A program made the position numbers and the translations under genes. The notes beneath the pieces were generated by a model, which saw only the letters and a list, made by a program, of their open reading frames with translations, made no database searches and was not told where the DNA came from. A stretch of 64,000 nt of DNA from the NCBI RefSeq assembly GCF_002245495.1, contig NZ_NQJF01000011.1:78488-142487 (forward strand), read 5' to 3'. Source of the DNA: Oceanimonas baumannii (GTDB lineage: Bacteria > Pseudomonadota > Gammaproteobacteria > Enterobacterales > Aeromonadaceae). Within the stretch, counting starts at the first letter, position 1, and each line of letters starts with the position of its first letter. Below are positions 55,835 to 63,859 of the stretch, piece after piece.

Positions 55835-56239
55835 TCACGCGCCAAAAAGAGGTAAATGTTTACGCTGCTGATAGGTTAAAGCCAACTCTAAACAGGACTT
55901 GATTGCTGTTTCTGGCAACACTTGCGATATGGACAGAACGATTGCTCTGTTTCCCTGAAACACCAGTTCTTCACCATACAATTCTCGAAATGTATCGACT
56001 AACTTAGTTTGGCAATTAAAGAACAGGTAATAGTTGTTAGGAGATTTTAGCTTCCAGTCCATTCTTAGCGGGCTGCCTGTTTTTACACTATAGCTAGGTT
56101 CACCCCACTTTAGAGTTTCATCGACTTCACCCAGCTCCAAATCAGATGCGATTTGAAAGACTAGATTTCGTAGCTCCTCTAGCCTAACACGAGCATTTTC
56201 CGGATATTCATCGAAGCATTCTTTGACTACCTTGTTCAC
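55835..56239 (-). CDS. DUF1801 family protein (cassette 5)
   Basis: A 134-residue protein with the YdhG/DUF1801 pattern: YPENARVRLEELRNLVFQIA, DETLKWGEPSYSVK, YYLFFNCQTKLVDTFREL. The fold resembles frataxin; function is unknown and it is a frequent cassette and mobile-DNA passenger. The start is GTG with AGGAGG 6-7 bases upstream. It is carried on the integron cassette bounded by 55821 and 56261. Confidence 0.87.
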   Translation of the reverse strand: MNKVVKECFDEYPENARVRLEELRNLVFQIASDLELGEVDETLKWGEPSYSVKTGSPLRMDWKLKSPNNYYLFFNCQTKLVDTFRELYGEELVFQGNRAIVLSISQVLPETAIKSCLELALTYQQRKHLPLFGA

Positions 56240-56254
56240 TGAAACCTCCTATTC

Positions 56255-56291
56255 ACATAACGCGAAGCGAAGCGGCGGCCCGACAGGGGCG
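56255..56291 (-). repeat. attC4, left part, cut by an IS
   Basis: Begins with core ACATAAC, then GCGAAGCGAAGCGGCGGCCC, the usual left arm of an attC. The matching right arm is missing; the IS begins at 56292. Confidence 0.7.
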
Positions 56292-56326
56292 TGATCTTCC
56301 CCCGATAAATCGGACACGCTCTTCAA

Positions 56327-57214
56327 CTACGCCACCAGGGCCTCATATTCAACTGGGATCATATAATTTAGACTTGAGTGCAGTCGAAATCGATTATAAA
56401 AATGCTGGATGTATCCGGCCAGTTTATCCCGCAGATGCATCTCACCATAAAAGCGGTTTTCTTTAATTAATTCACCCTTCAGGGTATGGAAGAATGATTC
56501 CATCTCCGCATTGTCTGTACACATTCCTGGCCGATTGGTACTGGCTCTGATCCCGTGTCGTTTCAGCAGGTGCTGTAATTCATGAGCACGATATTCAACT
56601 CCTCGATCCGTATGGAAGATCAGACCGGGCTTCGGGCGCCGGTTTCTCAGCGCCATTTGCAGAGATGCTTGCGTCAGAGATACCGTTTTACGCTTGCCCA
56701 GTAACCATCCCACGACACGGCGAGAATACAGGTCGATGACGGCGGCAAGGTATAGCCAGCGTGAACCGACCCGGATGTAGCTCAGATCCGCAGCCCAATG
56801 TTGATTGGGAGCTGTCGGCTTTGGCAGGTCTTTACGTAGATTCACCGACTTCTGATAAAAACGATGCAATCCAGCTACTTTGCGATACACCCGGGCGACG
56901 CGCGCTTTCAACCCGGCTTCCCGCATCAGCCGCTCAACACGCTTTCTGCCGACATGAATGCCTTGTCGCTTCAGAGCTTGATGAACCCTGGGGCTACCAT
57001 AGGTTTCTCTGCTTGCGGTGAAAGTCCGTTTTATTTGCTCTATCAGTTCCTCATTGGCCTGGTCACGCCGGCTCGTTTTACGTTGTTGCCACGCATAGAA
57101 GCCGCTGGCGGACACGTTCAGAAAACGGCACAAACGTCGTACACCATAGTGAAAACGGTGCTGAGCTACAAACCGGAACAGTTCTTGCGTTCCTCCGTGA
57201 GAAACCGTTGCCAC
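56327..57214 (-). CDS. IS3-family transposase OrfB
   Basis: A 295-residue integrase-core product. An HTH_21-type region (YGSPRVHQALKRQGIHVGRK) is followed by the DDE catalytic residues in HWAADLSYI, FHTDRGVEY and DNAEMESFFHTLK. It is expressed as an OrfAB fusion by -1 frameshifting, since its own start (GTG) has no independent ribosome binding site. Confidence 0.93.
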   Translation of the reverse strand: MATVSHGGTQELFRFVAQHRFHYGVRRLCRFLNVSASGFYAWQQRKTSRRDQANEELIEQIKRTFTASRETYGSPRVHQALKRQGIHVGRKRVERLMREAGLKARVARVYRKVAGLHRFYQKSVNLRKDLPKPTAPNQHWAADLSYIRVGSRWLYLAAVIDLYSRRVVGWLLGKRKTVSLTQASLQMALRNRRPKPGLIFHTDRGVEYRAHELQHLLKRHGIRASTNRPGMCTDNAEMESFFHTLKGELIKENRFYGEMHLRDKLAGYIQHFYNRFRLHSSLNYMIPVEYEALVA

Positions 57215-57507
57215 TTTTTTAGCAGGTCGTTTTCCTCCTTCAGCTCAGCAACCTGTTTTTCCAGGTTACGGATCCGTTCGTTTTCGCTCAGAGCTTTCGG
57301 CTTACTTTCCGCTTTCCTACGTTTGTCCGCCACGATCTTTCCTTCTCGATACTCTTTGCGCCATCGTGACAACATGAAGGGATGAATGTCCAGAGACTCC
57401 GCTACACCCTTCACACTTCTCCCGCTCAGGTACGTCAGCTTAACGGCTCTGACCTTGAATTCATTCGTGTATTGCCGAGTCTTCTTCTGGTTCTTGTACG
57501 CTGGCAT
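57166..57507 (-). CDS. IS3-family transposase OrfA
   Basis: A 113-residue protein with a helix-turn-helix (VKLTYLSGRSVKGVAESLDI) and a C-terminal leucine-zipper coiled coil (IRNLEKQVAELKEENDLLKK). It overlaps orfB by 49 bases. Within the overlap, A-AAA-AAG at 57214-57220 lies in the correct phase for -1 programmed frameshifting. Confidence 0.92.
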   Translation of the reverse strand: MPAYKNQKKTRQYTNEFKVRAVKLTYLSGRSVKGVAESLDIHPFMLSRWRKEYREGKIVADKRRKAESKPKALSENERIRNLEKQVAELKEENDLLKKWQRFLTEERKNCSGL

Positions 57508-57560
57508 TTCTCACCTCGTCTTCGTTTGACTGAGGTGTCCACTAAAACGGGGGAACTACA

Positions 57561-57587
57561 GAATCACTCTTAAACAGATTGTTAGGT
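57561..57587 (-). repeat. attC4, right part
   Basis: Ends in GTTAGGT (57581-57587), exactly complementary to ACCTAAC at 58113-58119, the other end of cassette 4. Only about 27 bases remain between the IS and the core, and they do not pair with the left part. Confidence 0.7.
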
Positions 57588-57589
57588 AA

Positions 57590-57976
57590 CTACTCTAAGT
57601 TAAGGTTTAGATTATCCAAAATATCTTGCTTCGCTTTCTTTTCGGACTTTTCCTTTTCAATCGCCTCTTGTCTATTTTTTTCATATGCCTCATGCATTTT
57701 TTGGCAAACTGCATTAGCTGTATTGATAGCATTTTTAATACTTGGTAAATGCGAATCTACAAGTTCGGAGTGATGACATGAAATTTCAATATAGGTATTT
57801 TGAACTTGAACTTTTCTCCACACATTTGATTTGGATGCATTGTATGCCTCTTCAAACTGTTTTATCCAAGTTAAATCGACTTGAGGCATAATTTTTATTC
57901 GAAACTGCGTATCTCCTTTGTCATTTATATCCTCTGGTGAGTTCATCATCTTATCCAATCTGACATTGTAAATCAT
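57590..57976 (-). CDS. Small coiled-coil protein of unknown function (cassette 4)
   Basis: A 128-residue product that I do not recognise. The N-terminal half is mixed alpha/beta (TQFRIKIMPQVDLTWIKQFE); the C-terminal 45 residues are a highly charged helix (HEAYEKNRQEAIEKEKSEKK). ATG 57976 has an excellent AAAGGAG 6 bases upstream. It is AT-rich, unlike the chromosome backbone. The gene ends 3 bases from the attC core, as expected for a cassette. Confidence 0.7.
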   Translation of the reverse strand: MIYNVRLDKMMNSPEDINDKGDTQFRIKIMPQVDLTWIKQFEEAYNASKSNVWRKVQVQNTYIEISCHHSELVDSHLPSIKNAINTANAVCQKMHEAYEKNRQEAIEKEKSEKKAKQDILDNLNLNLE

Positions 57977-58112
57977 AAAATTCTCCTTTCTGATACATAA
58001 AAAACTAATAAGAACCAAGATATTACATTGGTTCTTGTTAATGCTTTTTAGCGCTATTTCAAATAATTACATTTATTAAACATTTATATATTAGGCGGTT
58101 TCTAACCTAGGT

Positions 58113-58184
58113 ACCTAACGCCAAAGCTCACCGGCGGCAATGGAGCGCAGCGGAATTGCCGTCCGGTGTAGCGCCTTGTTCGGC
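58113..58184 (-). repeat. attC3
   Basis: A 72-base attC. Outer core ACCTAAC; long imperfect stem with CACCGGCGGCAAT against ATTGCCGTCCGGTG and an unpaired base; inner core GTTCGGC at 58178-58184. That core is exactly complementary to GCCGAAC at 62099-62105, the far end of the same cassette. It follows the 1,272-residue gene by 9 bases. Confidence 0.88.
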
Positions 58185-58193
58185 TTGATTTCC

Positions 58194-61100
58194 TCAGTCT
58201 TCGTATGGGTCGCGCTTAGCTTCGCGTTCAGCCTGTCGCTCATATTGTTCAGCGAACTCGCGCATTGCCGTAGCAAACCGCGTATAGCCTTTGGAATCGA
58301 GCTGTTCCGCCTTCTCCCGATTTTCGCTCGCAAGCCTGCGCTCCTCTTGCCCGTGAGTGAATCCATGAACTCCACGATCGTTGAAGAGTTGAGTAGTGAA
58401 GCCAGAACGCATTTCCCCTGTGTCGCGAAAGTTCAACGCTGTAGCGACCGCGTTATGAATCCATAATCCATCGGGGTCCGGGGGAGCACAGGTTAATACA
58501 TGGCCAATTTGAATCTGAGCAACTTCCGCATGTCCTGATTCTTCTGTTAACCTACGCGCTTCATTGAGCCACACGTTAAACACCTCCGCGCTGAATGTTC
58601 CATCATCTTGGCTTCCTGGACAACGCTTCCATTCCGTGAGAAGTTTGTATGCGTTCTTGGCGAGGTGCTTCTTCTGTTCTTCAAGATCGTCGCAATCATC
58701 CGCGTTGGTATTTTTTGAGCGAAAAACGAGCCCAATAGCTTCCGCAAAGAAAGCTGGATCAGAGGCAAGTCGCTTTTCCAGAGTGACCGGTGATCCAGAT
58801 GAGAATCGATCCAGCCACGGGAGAAAATTCCATTCAATTCGGAAAAGAGAGTCCTTGTCAGCCGTTTCGGATCCCTGAAGGTGCTTTATCAATTCAACCG
58901 TCCGGTAGTTGTCCAACTCCTCAATTCCGCGCTCACTCCCAAGGACCGCCAGAAGAGCGCGCGTGGCGAGAGATTCATTGAACTGCGACCTATCATCTGC
59001 CGTGCGAGCGACGCACATGACTGCCGCCCCTTCGCGTCCGTATTCAAGCAGTTTTTCAATAGCTACCGTCAAGTCGCGATCTGGTCCGTAGGGATTTACA
59101 TTCGCATTTTTCCAATACAGTGCCTCGTGAGAGGCGGTCAGGTGCGATGAAGCCCTATTCCATATTTCCTCTTCAAAAGGAAGGAGAGTTAGGAACTTAG
59201 ATTGGTGCTCTGGAGACCACGCTCTTCCAAGAACTGCATCCACCCACTCAGTCTTGAGTTTCCAGAAGCGAACCCAAATGAATCCGGCAACTACTCGAGC
59301 CGTTATGTCGTCCTCAGAATCCAACAGCAAGGGCAGTATCGAACCCTCCATTTCATCGGATGCGATCACGCCGAGCGCTCGACCTACTTCGTAAGGAGCG
59401 GCGACCATTGCAGCGAAGTTAAAGGCGGCATCGACATTACTGTCACCTATGATTTCAGCAATGGCAGTTTGTCGTGCTTCATCGAGTCGCTTTCGCTGCT
59501 CATCGTAATTTCCCTTTTCGTCATACAGATCAAAATCCCTGCCACCAAAAAGGTGATGGTACTTAAATGGAGGCGAGGTTGGTGCTAGCGTTTGCGCAGT
59601 TTCCGCGATCTTGTTGACCGCATCCTCTGGGAGTGCCCAATCTGCATCGAAAAATTTCCGGTGATGCCTAACCAACTCATCGAGGTTTTCCCAAAGAGGC
59701 AGGCGATCCGCCTCAGGCAATGATACAACCGCATCCGAGCTTAGGTGTTCGAGCAGGCTTTCGTGAGCTGACTTTGGTAAATCAGATAGCCTTTTGATTA
59801 GCTCGCAGAGTTTCCCTGAATCACTCTTTGCTAGGGCAACGGCGAGGTCGGTGAAGGCAGTGATCTGTTCCCAGTATTCGGTTCTTAGGACACCGTCTTT
59901 CCAATCCCTCGGAATGAAGTCACGCCAGACAGGGCGATGACACCCACTGGTGAACCCGTGGGTGTGCGGTAATAGCGCCAAAAGAAGCTTCCAACCCACA
60001 ACGGGTTGTTCCCTTATCACAGCCTCAACGGCCGATTTACGCTTTTCAAATGGCGCTGTGGTCTGTACATGCCATGGCAAGAAGATATCTGCCAACGAGT
60101 TCGAAGGGCGATTCGCCCAGTTCCCACCGGGATCGAATGAGGCAATATCGGCGAGAATCACTGAAACGCGGGAGAGGAATTCGGGACTCCACGCCAAGGT
60201 TTCTAGCGCCCAAAGAAGTCCGCTCATATAATTCCAGCCGCCCAATCCACCTCCTCCCTCTTCGGCAAAGATCTTATGGAAGGGTGTGTTTTCTAGATCG
60301 ACAAGAACAGATTCCACCGCATCGAGGAACTCGTCGGGCGCAGCTTCTGCTAGAAGCGGCATAATTGAATCCAGACTAGCCCAGCGATCCCAGCTCGCTT
60401 TGTTTAATAAATCGCGCACAACTAGAATAGCGGTGGACTCCGCTTTCCCTTCGCTGCACGAAGTCAATACCTTTGGACGACTTCCAATCAATGCCAGTGT
60501 CTCAGCAACTCCCTTCCTAATCAGGTGTGAATGAGTGAGCACTTTGCCATGAATACTCGCGGCAAATCGCTCTTCCTTGGGAAGGTCAAACTTGGGGTCT
60601 CGCTCCCCCAGGACACTAACCGCCGTCTTCTGAAACCTATCTAGATCATCATCGGTAATCCGACTCCCGAGTGAACCCCACGCTTCACCACGGGCAACAA
60701 ATCGCCACTTTTCGTCATTTTGAATCAGGGGAGAGTCCGAACGAAGCGTGTCAGGTCTCAGAATCTCGATCCACTCCCCGTACCCTTTTCCCAGCAACAT
60801 TTCCAAGGCGGAGCGATCTGCGGGGCTTGATCCATCCCATTTCCCAACTAGCCCTGCTTGCGCGATGAGAGTCGCATTGTCCCATGTGGCGTATGGCGGC
60901 AGAGTTCCGTAGCCTCGCAAATGGCGGCGAAGAGCGGAAATTCGGTCGCCTCCAATCCTGGCAAGTTCTCTGGCGCGTATATCGGTGTATCCTGATTCTT
61001 TGAGAACCGACTCGATTTGTGATTGCGACGGACTCCTCAGCTTTAGGATTTCCGGGCTACTCCCTGACCATGCGCCACAAAGAGGCACGACCACTGCATG

Positions 61101-62012
61101 GCCCTTACGACGGGCTATTGACTGAAGTGCTGCACCCTCCTCGGTTTCCAGCCCGAGGCGAGGGTCCGCAACTAGAACGTGAGGGGATCGGGTCTCAACG
61201 ATACTCCGCCAAGCTTGTTCGTCGTTAATGTAAAGACAACGATTGCTGAAGGTCCCAGATGTGTCCGGGTCCAGCTCCGCAAGAAAAGCCGAGACGAAAT
61301 CGGCGACATCTTGCGGACTCTCGGCGAAGAGCATGAGAACCTGCGTCTTTCCTTCAAATAGTGCCTGCAACGCCTCACATGCCCCTGGCCTTCCGACGGT
61401 AAATAGTTTGGGCGGGAAGGGGGGATCGTCAGCAGCGCACTCCGCAATTAGATCGTCCCAGTGTTCGGTTGCAGTCGATAGCCCTCCGAGATTTCCCGTT
61501 AGATTCAGTTTTTTTGCTAACCACTTTCCGATGGCAGGATATTCTCTTAACCAATCGGCGAGCTTAACGCCGTCTATGACTCGAATCAGTTTCCATCCTT
61601 TATCTTTCCTTCGTTCCAACCACTTCGTTTGCTCGGGTTCGTTCCAACCCCCTGAGCCCGATGATCGGGGAGTCACGAACACGAACGAGGAATCCGCGCG
61701 TTGCTTATCATCGATTTCGTCGGTTCGCTTTCTGAAATCATCAGTTGCCTTGCTCTGAGGGTCGGCTCCAGTTCCGATTTCCCAATACGACTTACCTTTT
61801 GGCACGAACTCGAGAAATCCCTCATCTGTTTCAACCATGCCGTCCCAACCAGGCTGGTTCACAGCATCCCCGTAAGGGATTCTACAAACGACAAGGTTTG
61901 AGCAGGTCTGCTTAACAAGCCAGTAAACAAGCTCTGGAATGACCGCTTGGCTGTCTCTTGTAGGCGCGTAACGGTCTAGGTCGCCTGCTTGAACGATGTG
62001 GGTGTGGTCCAT
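58194..62012 (-). CDS. Giant cassette protein: nuclease-like, STAND-like, helical repeats (cassette 3)
   Basis: A 1,272-residue soluble protein that I cannot assign to a named family. Residues 40-165 may be a PD-(D/E)XK-type nuclease: GWDG (Asp57), WEIGTG (Glu78), KATDDFRKRT (Lys88), then strand SSFVFVTP. Residues 200-370 resemble a STAND NTPase: TVGRPGACEALQALFEGK and LMLFAESPQDVADFV sit where Walker A belongs but lack GK[ST]; HVLVADPRLG fits a Walker B strand; LARIGGDRISALRRHLRGYG resembles the STAND winged-helix region. Residues 400-1270 are mostly helical and may form HEAT-like repeats. The C-terminus is a charged helix. The architecture is that of Avs-like defence sensors (inference). 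ATG 62012 has AAGGA 9 bases upstream. Confidence 0.8.
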   Translation of the reverse strand: MDHTHIVQAGDLDRYAPTRDSQAVIPELVYWLVKQTCSNLVVCRIPYGDAVNQPGWDGMVETDEGFLEFVPKGKSYWEIGTGADPQSKATDDFRKRTDEIDDKQRADSSFVFVTPRSSGSGGWNEPEQTKWLERRKDKGWKLIRVIDGVKLADWLREYPAIGKWLAKKLNLTGNLGGLSTATEHWDDLIAECAADDPPFPPKLFTVGRPGACEALQALFEGKTQVLMLFAESPQDVADFVSAFLAELDPDTSGTFSNRCLYINDEQAWRSIVETRSPHVLVADPRLGLETEEGAALQSIARRKGHAVVVPLCGAWSGSSPEILKLRSPSQSQIESVLKESGYTDIRARELARIGGDRISALRRHLRGYGTLPPYATWDNATLIAQAGLVGKWDGSSPADRSALEMLLGKGYGEWIEILRPDTLRSDSPLIQNDEKWRFVARGEAWGSLGSRITDDDLDRFQKTAVSVLGERDPKFDLPKEERFAASIHGKVLTHSHLIRKGVAETLALIGSRPKVLTSCSEGKAESTAILVVRDLLNKASWDRWASLDSIMPLLAEAAPDEFLDAVESVLVDLENTPFHKIFAEEGGGGLGGWNYMSGLLWALETLAWSPEFLSRVSVILADIASFDPGGNWANRPSNSLADIFLPWHVQTTAPFEKRKSAVEAVIREQPVVGWKLLLALLPHTHGFTSGCHRPVWRDFIPRDWKDGVLRTEYWEQITAFTDLAVALAKSDSGKLCELIKRLSDLPKSAHESLLEHLSSDAVVSLPEADRLPLWENLDELVRHHRKFFDADWALPEDAVNKIAETAQTLAPTSPPFKYHHLFGGRDFDLYDEKGNYDEQRKRLDEARQTAIAEIIGDSNVDAAFNFAAMVAAPYEVGRALGVIASDEMEGSILPLLLDSEDDITARVVAGFIWVRFWKLKTEWVDAVLGRAWSPEHQSKFLTLLPFEEEIWNRASSHLTASHEALYWKNANVNPYGPDRDLTVAIEKLLEYGREGAAVMCVARTADDRSQFNESLATRALLAVLGSERGIEELDNYRTVELIKHLQGSETADKDSLFRIEWNFLPWLDRFSSGSPVTLEKRLASDPAFFAEAIGLVFRSKNTNADDCDDLEEQKKHLAKNAYKLLTEWKRCPGSQDDGTFSAEVFNVWLNEARRLTEESGHAEVAQIQIGHVLTCAPPDPDGLWIHNAVATALNFRDTGEMRSGFTTQLFNDRGVHGFTHGQEERRLASENREKAEQLDSKGYTRFATAMREFAEQYERQAEREAKRDPYED

Positions 62013-62098
62013 GCTTACACTTCCTTAAATCTATATGGCCTGAATAGCGGTAGCGTCCATTTATATCCTTTGATTAGGCGCGATTGATGAACCTATTC

Positions 62099-62167
62099 GC
62101 CGAACGCTTGTAACACTTGACCGAAAAAGCGTAGCTTTTTGGGGTCAAGTGCTTACTTTTGTTAGGG
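62099..62167 (-). repeat. attC2
   Basis: A 69-base attC. Outer core GCCGAAC; perfect arms ACTTGACC/GGTCAAGT with an inner CCGAAAAAGC/GCTTTTTGG stem; inner core GTTAGGG directly before the HNH-like gene's stop. The core pairs with TCCTAAC at 62962 at six of seven bases. Confidence 0.9.
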
Positions 62168-62169
62168 CT

Positions 62170-62943
62170 TCAGTTTATACGATAACGTTTACCATCTTTC
62201 TGTATATAAACAGGTTTTTCAGTTTTTTGAGCGATATCGAATAAGCTTTCGAAATCTTCCATGTTCACCCTACTTGAGATAAACGCTAGATACACGACCA
62301 AATTCCCGTAGAACGTTAACCTAGCACAACTTGAACCAAATGGGTCTTCAGGACCCAACACCCACTGAAATACTTCCGGATTCTCACCTTCGACTTTACA
62401 CGAAGATAACTCCTTGGACATTTCTGCTACAGCAAACTCTCTGTAACCTTTCCAACCACGGTTCGTCGTCGGAACATAAAGGACTTCACAAATAACATTA
62501 CCGTCGAATGCTTTTCCATATTTGTGTTTATAAAGCCCTTTACCAATTAATGAAAAACAGTCATGCAGCCTTTTTAAATCGGGCTTTCCCCAAGCCACAC
62601 TAAATTTATTTCCGTCTCTCAGTTCATGTATTTTTATTTTTTGATCTTTTAGCACCTTCCCCAGTAATCGACCACCTGAACGCCGAATTGCTCTATCTAC
62701 CTTGGTAAATTTATGGAGCATACCTATGTTATTGCAACCAATAATTCCGGCTAAGCTCGCAAGTAAAAATTCATCATCATCAGATTTCCTTCCGTTGTGC
62801 ACATCACACGAAGGAACTGTTATAAGCCCTATCCTTAAGTTAACACCAAGTTCCGTTGGAAACAGGCATTTCGGAGGAACATGCTCACGACTAGTGGCTA
62901 CTTCATCGCACGCATAGCATGTTTCAACTTTCTTATTCGCCAT
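62170..62943 (-). CDS. HNH-like zinc protein (cassette 2)
   Basis: A 257-residue protein with an N-terminal HNH-type motif: CYACDEVATSREHVPPKCLF supplies C-x2-C and the EHVPPK histidine, and VPSCDVHNGRKSDDDEFL the second half with Cys and HN. This suggests a nuclease, but the C-terminal 180 residues are unfamiliar and catalysis is unproven. HNH proteins of this EHVPPK type occur widely in mobile and defence loci. The gene ends inside the attC2 boundary. Confidence 0.75.
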   Translation of the reverse strand: MANKKVETCYACDEVATSREHVPPKCLFPTELGVNLRIGLITVPSCDVHNGRKSDDDEFLLASLAGIIGCNNIGMLHKFTKVDRAIRRSGGRLLGKVLKDQKIKIHELRDGNKFSVAWGKPDLKRLHDCFSLIGKGLYKHKYGKAFDGNVICEVLYVPTTNRGWKGYREFAVAEMSKELSSCKVEGENPEVFQWVLGPEDPFGSSCARLTFYGNLVVYLAFISSRVNMEDFESLFDIAQKTEKPVYIQKDGKRYRIN

Positions 62944-62961
62944 AATAATTACCTGCGTGAG

Positions 62962-63025
62962 TCCTAACGCTTAGCTAACAGGCGCAGAGTCTTTTTCTGC
63001 GTCCTTGTTGAGCTTTTTGTTAGGC
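62962..63025 (-). repeat. attC1, overlapping the end of a coding sequence
   Basis: A 64-base attC. Outer core TCCTAAC; stem CAGGCGCAG/CTGCGTCCTTG; inner core GTTAGGC at 63019-63025, exactly complementary to GCCTAAC at 63860-63866. The stop codon of the cassette 1 gene (62971) lies inside the attC, so its last 18 or so codons are attC sequence. Confidence 0.88.
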
Positions 63026-63831
63026 TTAAGTGTTGGCGAACAAATTTGAGGAGAAAATAAGTAACCCCCACTTAATTTTTCAACAACGACTATCTCTTTA
63101 TCATTTACCTCTATTACCTTTTGCCCCTTTGACAGCTCACACCGAGAGAATTTTTTCGCTTCTAGATTATAGATAAATGCTTTCGTCGTATTTTCTACGA
63201 AATCTCCATAAGCAGGCATAGCATGGCCGCCTATACTCCAATAAAACCCAAATACTGAAGGAAAAACAAAGAAACGAACCAAAAACGTTCTGAATGCATA
63301 ATTCTCAATTTCTTCAGGCACTATATGCTTTAGGCATTCGTCGGTCTTGAGCTGCTCAGCATGCGCAATTATTAGCATGTAGAACTGTCCAAAAATAAAT
63401 ATCACTGCAAATACAAGATAGGTGAATGCTAATACAAAAAGCGGTAAAAGCATTACTGCAACAAGGTTTATTGAATATATAAGCTTTGACGATTCAAATG
63501 TAACTATTTCGTTTACTATCTGGGATGAAAGAGCATACGCAAAATTTGTTGCCGCAGCATAAATAACTAAAATAAGCCCCTTCCCTATATTTGTTTCCCA
63601 GACTTTTTTATAGACAATTAAAATATCAGATGCGACGCCACAAGTAAGAAGTAAGCCTGCTGCTATAAAAACTGACAAGAATAATTCGGAAAAAGGGGTG
63701 ACGTACCAAAAGGCAGCAAGTAAGCCAAAAATAAAGCCAAAGTAATAAAACTTTTGACTTCTATTTAGTTTGCTACATAAGGCCTGATTTTTCTCATAGA
63801 ACCTTCTAGCCTTTTCTCGAAAATTTCCCAA
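62971..63831 (-). CDS. Integral membrane protein of unknown function (cassette 1)
   Basis: A 286-residue product with four to five predicted membrane helices (FYYFGFIFGLLAAFWYVTPF, LFLSVFIAAGLLLTCGVASD, AVMLLPLFVLAFTYLVFAVI), a further hydrophobic segment near residue 190 and a hydrophilic C-terminus. I do not recognise a family. The only in-frame start near the beginning is TTG 63831, with AAGGA about 10 bases upstream. The gene is very AT-rich. It is the cassette nearest the presumed attI site and should therefore be the most strongly expressed. Confidence 0.75.
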   Translation of the reverse strand: MGNFREKARRFYEKNQALCSKLNRSQKFYYFGFIFGLLAAFWYVTPFSELFLSVFIAAGLLLTCGVASDILIVYKKVWETNIGKGLILVIYAAATNFAYALSSQIVNEIVTFESSKLIYSINLVAVMLLPLFVLAFTYLVFAVIFIFGQFYMLIIAHAEQLKTDECLKHIVPEEIENYAFRTFLVRFFVFPSVFGFYWSIGGHAMPAYGDFVENTTKAFIYNLEAKKFSRCELSKGQKVIEVNDKEIVVVEKLSGGYLFSPQICSPTLKPNKKLNKDAEKDSAPVS

Positions 63832-63859
63832 CTGATTTTTTCCTTTTAGAGATTAAATA

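Larger units (their letters stand above)
56292..57560 (-). mobile_element. Complete IS3-family insertion sequence
   Basis: 1,269 bp with imperfect terminal inverted repeats of about 26 bp starting TG: left end TGATCTTCCCCCG with CGGACAC, right end (complement) TGTAGTTCCCCCG with TGGACAC. It carries orfA and orfB with a frameshift signal, both apparently intact, so it may be active. Flanking bases (GGCG and GAAT) show no target duplication, suggesting a deletion or recombination next to the element after insertion into attC4. Confidence 0.9.

Noticed and set aside
56280..57572. Target-site duplication around the IS
   Set aside because: The bases next to the ends (GGCG left, GAAT right) do not match at 3 or 4 bases.
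58115..58375. A minus-strand open frame ending through attC3
   Set aside because: It overlaps the giant gene in another frame and its tail is only translated attC sequence, a common artefact at cassette ends.
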